A stretch of DNA of 6,409 nucleotides from Acidobacteriaceae bacterium (GTDB lineage: Bacteria > Acidobacteriota > Terriglobia > Terriglobales > Acidobacteriaceae), in the NCBI GenBank assembly GCA_003140705.1, contig PLKU01000468.1, forward strand, positions 6,715 to 13,123. Direction: 5' to 3'. Under the pieces are notes generated by a model, which was not told where the DNA came from, did no database searches, and worked only from the letters and a program-made list of their open reading frames with translations. This document shows, piece by piece, positions 5,974 to 6,409 of this stretch (position 1 is the first letter of the stretch; each line of letters begins with the position of its first letter). The translations under genes and the position numbers were made by a program.

Positions 5974-6409
5974 AGCTTGCCCCTTGGCAGCTCCCGACTG
6001 GAATTTTCACCGCTCCAAGCCGATGATGAATGCGTGCCAGTTGCCGATCTTGAGTTTTATGTACCACCGGAGCAAAGTCTGCCTGTTCTATGAATGGCTG
6101 GAGATGGTGTCTTCTCCCGTCGATCATAGGAATCGGCTAAGCAGGACGTTTTGAAAGGTTGGGTCCCCCCCAATGTGCCTCTTGTGCAGGTTACTAAGGC
6201 CTTACTTATTTGGCGGCAGCGGTTACGAATTGAACTGAACGCTTTCAAAAAGAATGGTTTCAACTGTCACCTTGTATTGTACTTGGAGTGAACTTGAAAC
6301 AGCGGGACTGTTGCATGGCACGATCTCGCGGCTGGCGCGGAAGCTAAAAGCGAGGGCGGCTTCTTGCGAAAAGCTCCTCCCAGGCAGTGATTCAGTTGCA
6401 GGCTAGATC
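5974..6409. other. Gene-poor stretch with no convincing feature
   Basis: The 436 bases after the small membrane protein hold no recognisable gene, tRNA or mobile element end. They contain a run of seven C (6165-6171) inside TTGGG...CCCAA, and a perfect ten-base palindrome TAAGGCCTTA (6195-6204). A short plus-strand frame runs from ATG 6254 to TAG 6406 (50 residues, containing SELETAGLLHGTISRLARKL, which could form a helix); it has no good Shine-Dalgarno sequence and I do not call it. The part around 6180-6300 looks less GC-rich than the kinase genes. It may be a regulatory region or a decayed gene. Confidence 0.4.

Noticed and set aside
6165..6171. Run of seven C as a phase-variable tract
   Set aside because: It does not lie in or just upstream of a credible gene, so there is nothing for it to switch.
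1..6409. CRISPR arrays, tRNA or rRNA genes, insertion sequence ends, integrase or transposase genes
   Set aside because: I looked on both strands and found no repeat-spacer pattern, no tRNA-like cloverleaf and no recognisable mobile-element protein.

Overview
The window is GC-rich and dominated by two large, divergently transcribed genes, each coding for a Hanks-type Ser/Thr protein kinase fused to a TolB-like domain and a C-terminal TPR-like helical region. Many paralogues of this architecture are typical of Acidobacteriota (Terriglobia/Solibacter-type soil bacteria). The outer-membrane-type protein downstream agrees with a diderm host. The taxonomic call is inference from gene content; no rRNA or tRNA gene is present.

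Layout. (1) 1-2148, minus strand: kinase-TolB-TPR protein A. The window edge cuts it, apparently close to its C-terminus. Its only sensible start is a CTG codon behind a strong Shine-Dalgarno sequence. (2) 2149-2301: a 153-bp shared divergent control region with a fair promoter for A, a candidate -10 box for B and a small inverted repeat between them. (3) 2302-4500, plus strand: paralogous kinase-TolB-TPR protein B, complete at 732 residues. (4) 4501-4664: convergent intergenic gap with a strong hairpin and no U-tract. (5) 4665-5537, minus strand: a secreted, probably outer-membrane beta-barrel protein of unknown function. (6) 5538-6409: sparse DNA with one small two-helix membrane protein gene (5746-5973) and more than 400 bases in which I see no convincing gene.

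How the genes fit together. A and B keep all catalytic kinase residues, and neither has a membrane segment between kinase and C-terminal modules, so both should be soluble cytoplasmic kinases. Their back-to-back layout and shared control region suggest co-regulation or cross-talk, but the sequence does not show what they sense or phosphorylate. The beta-barrel gene is convergent with B and is not in its operon. The most notable points are the CTG start of A, a 32-bp perfect inverted repeat linking the two kinase genes, contracted loops in kinase B, and the apparent mix-and-match origin of the A C-terminal half, which resembles the tail of rhizobial class III adenylate cyclases.
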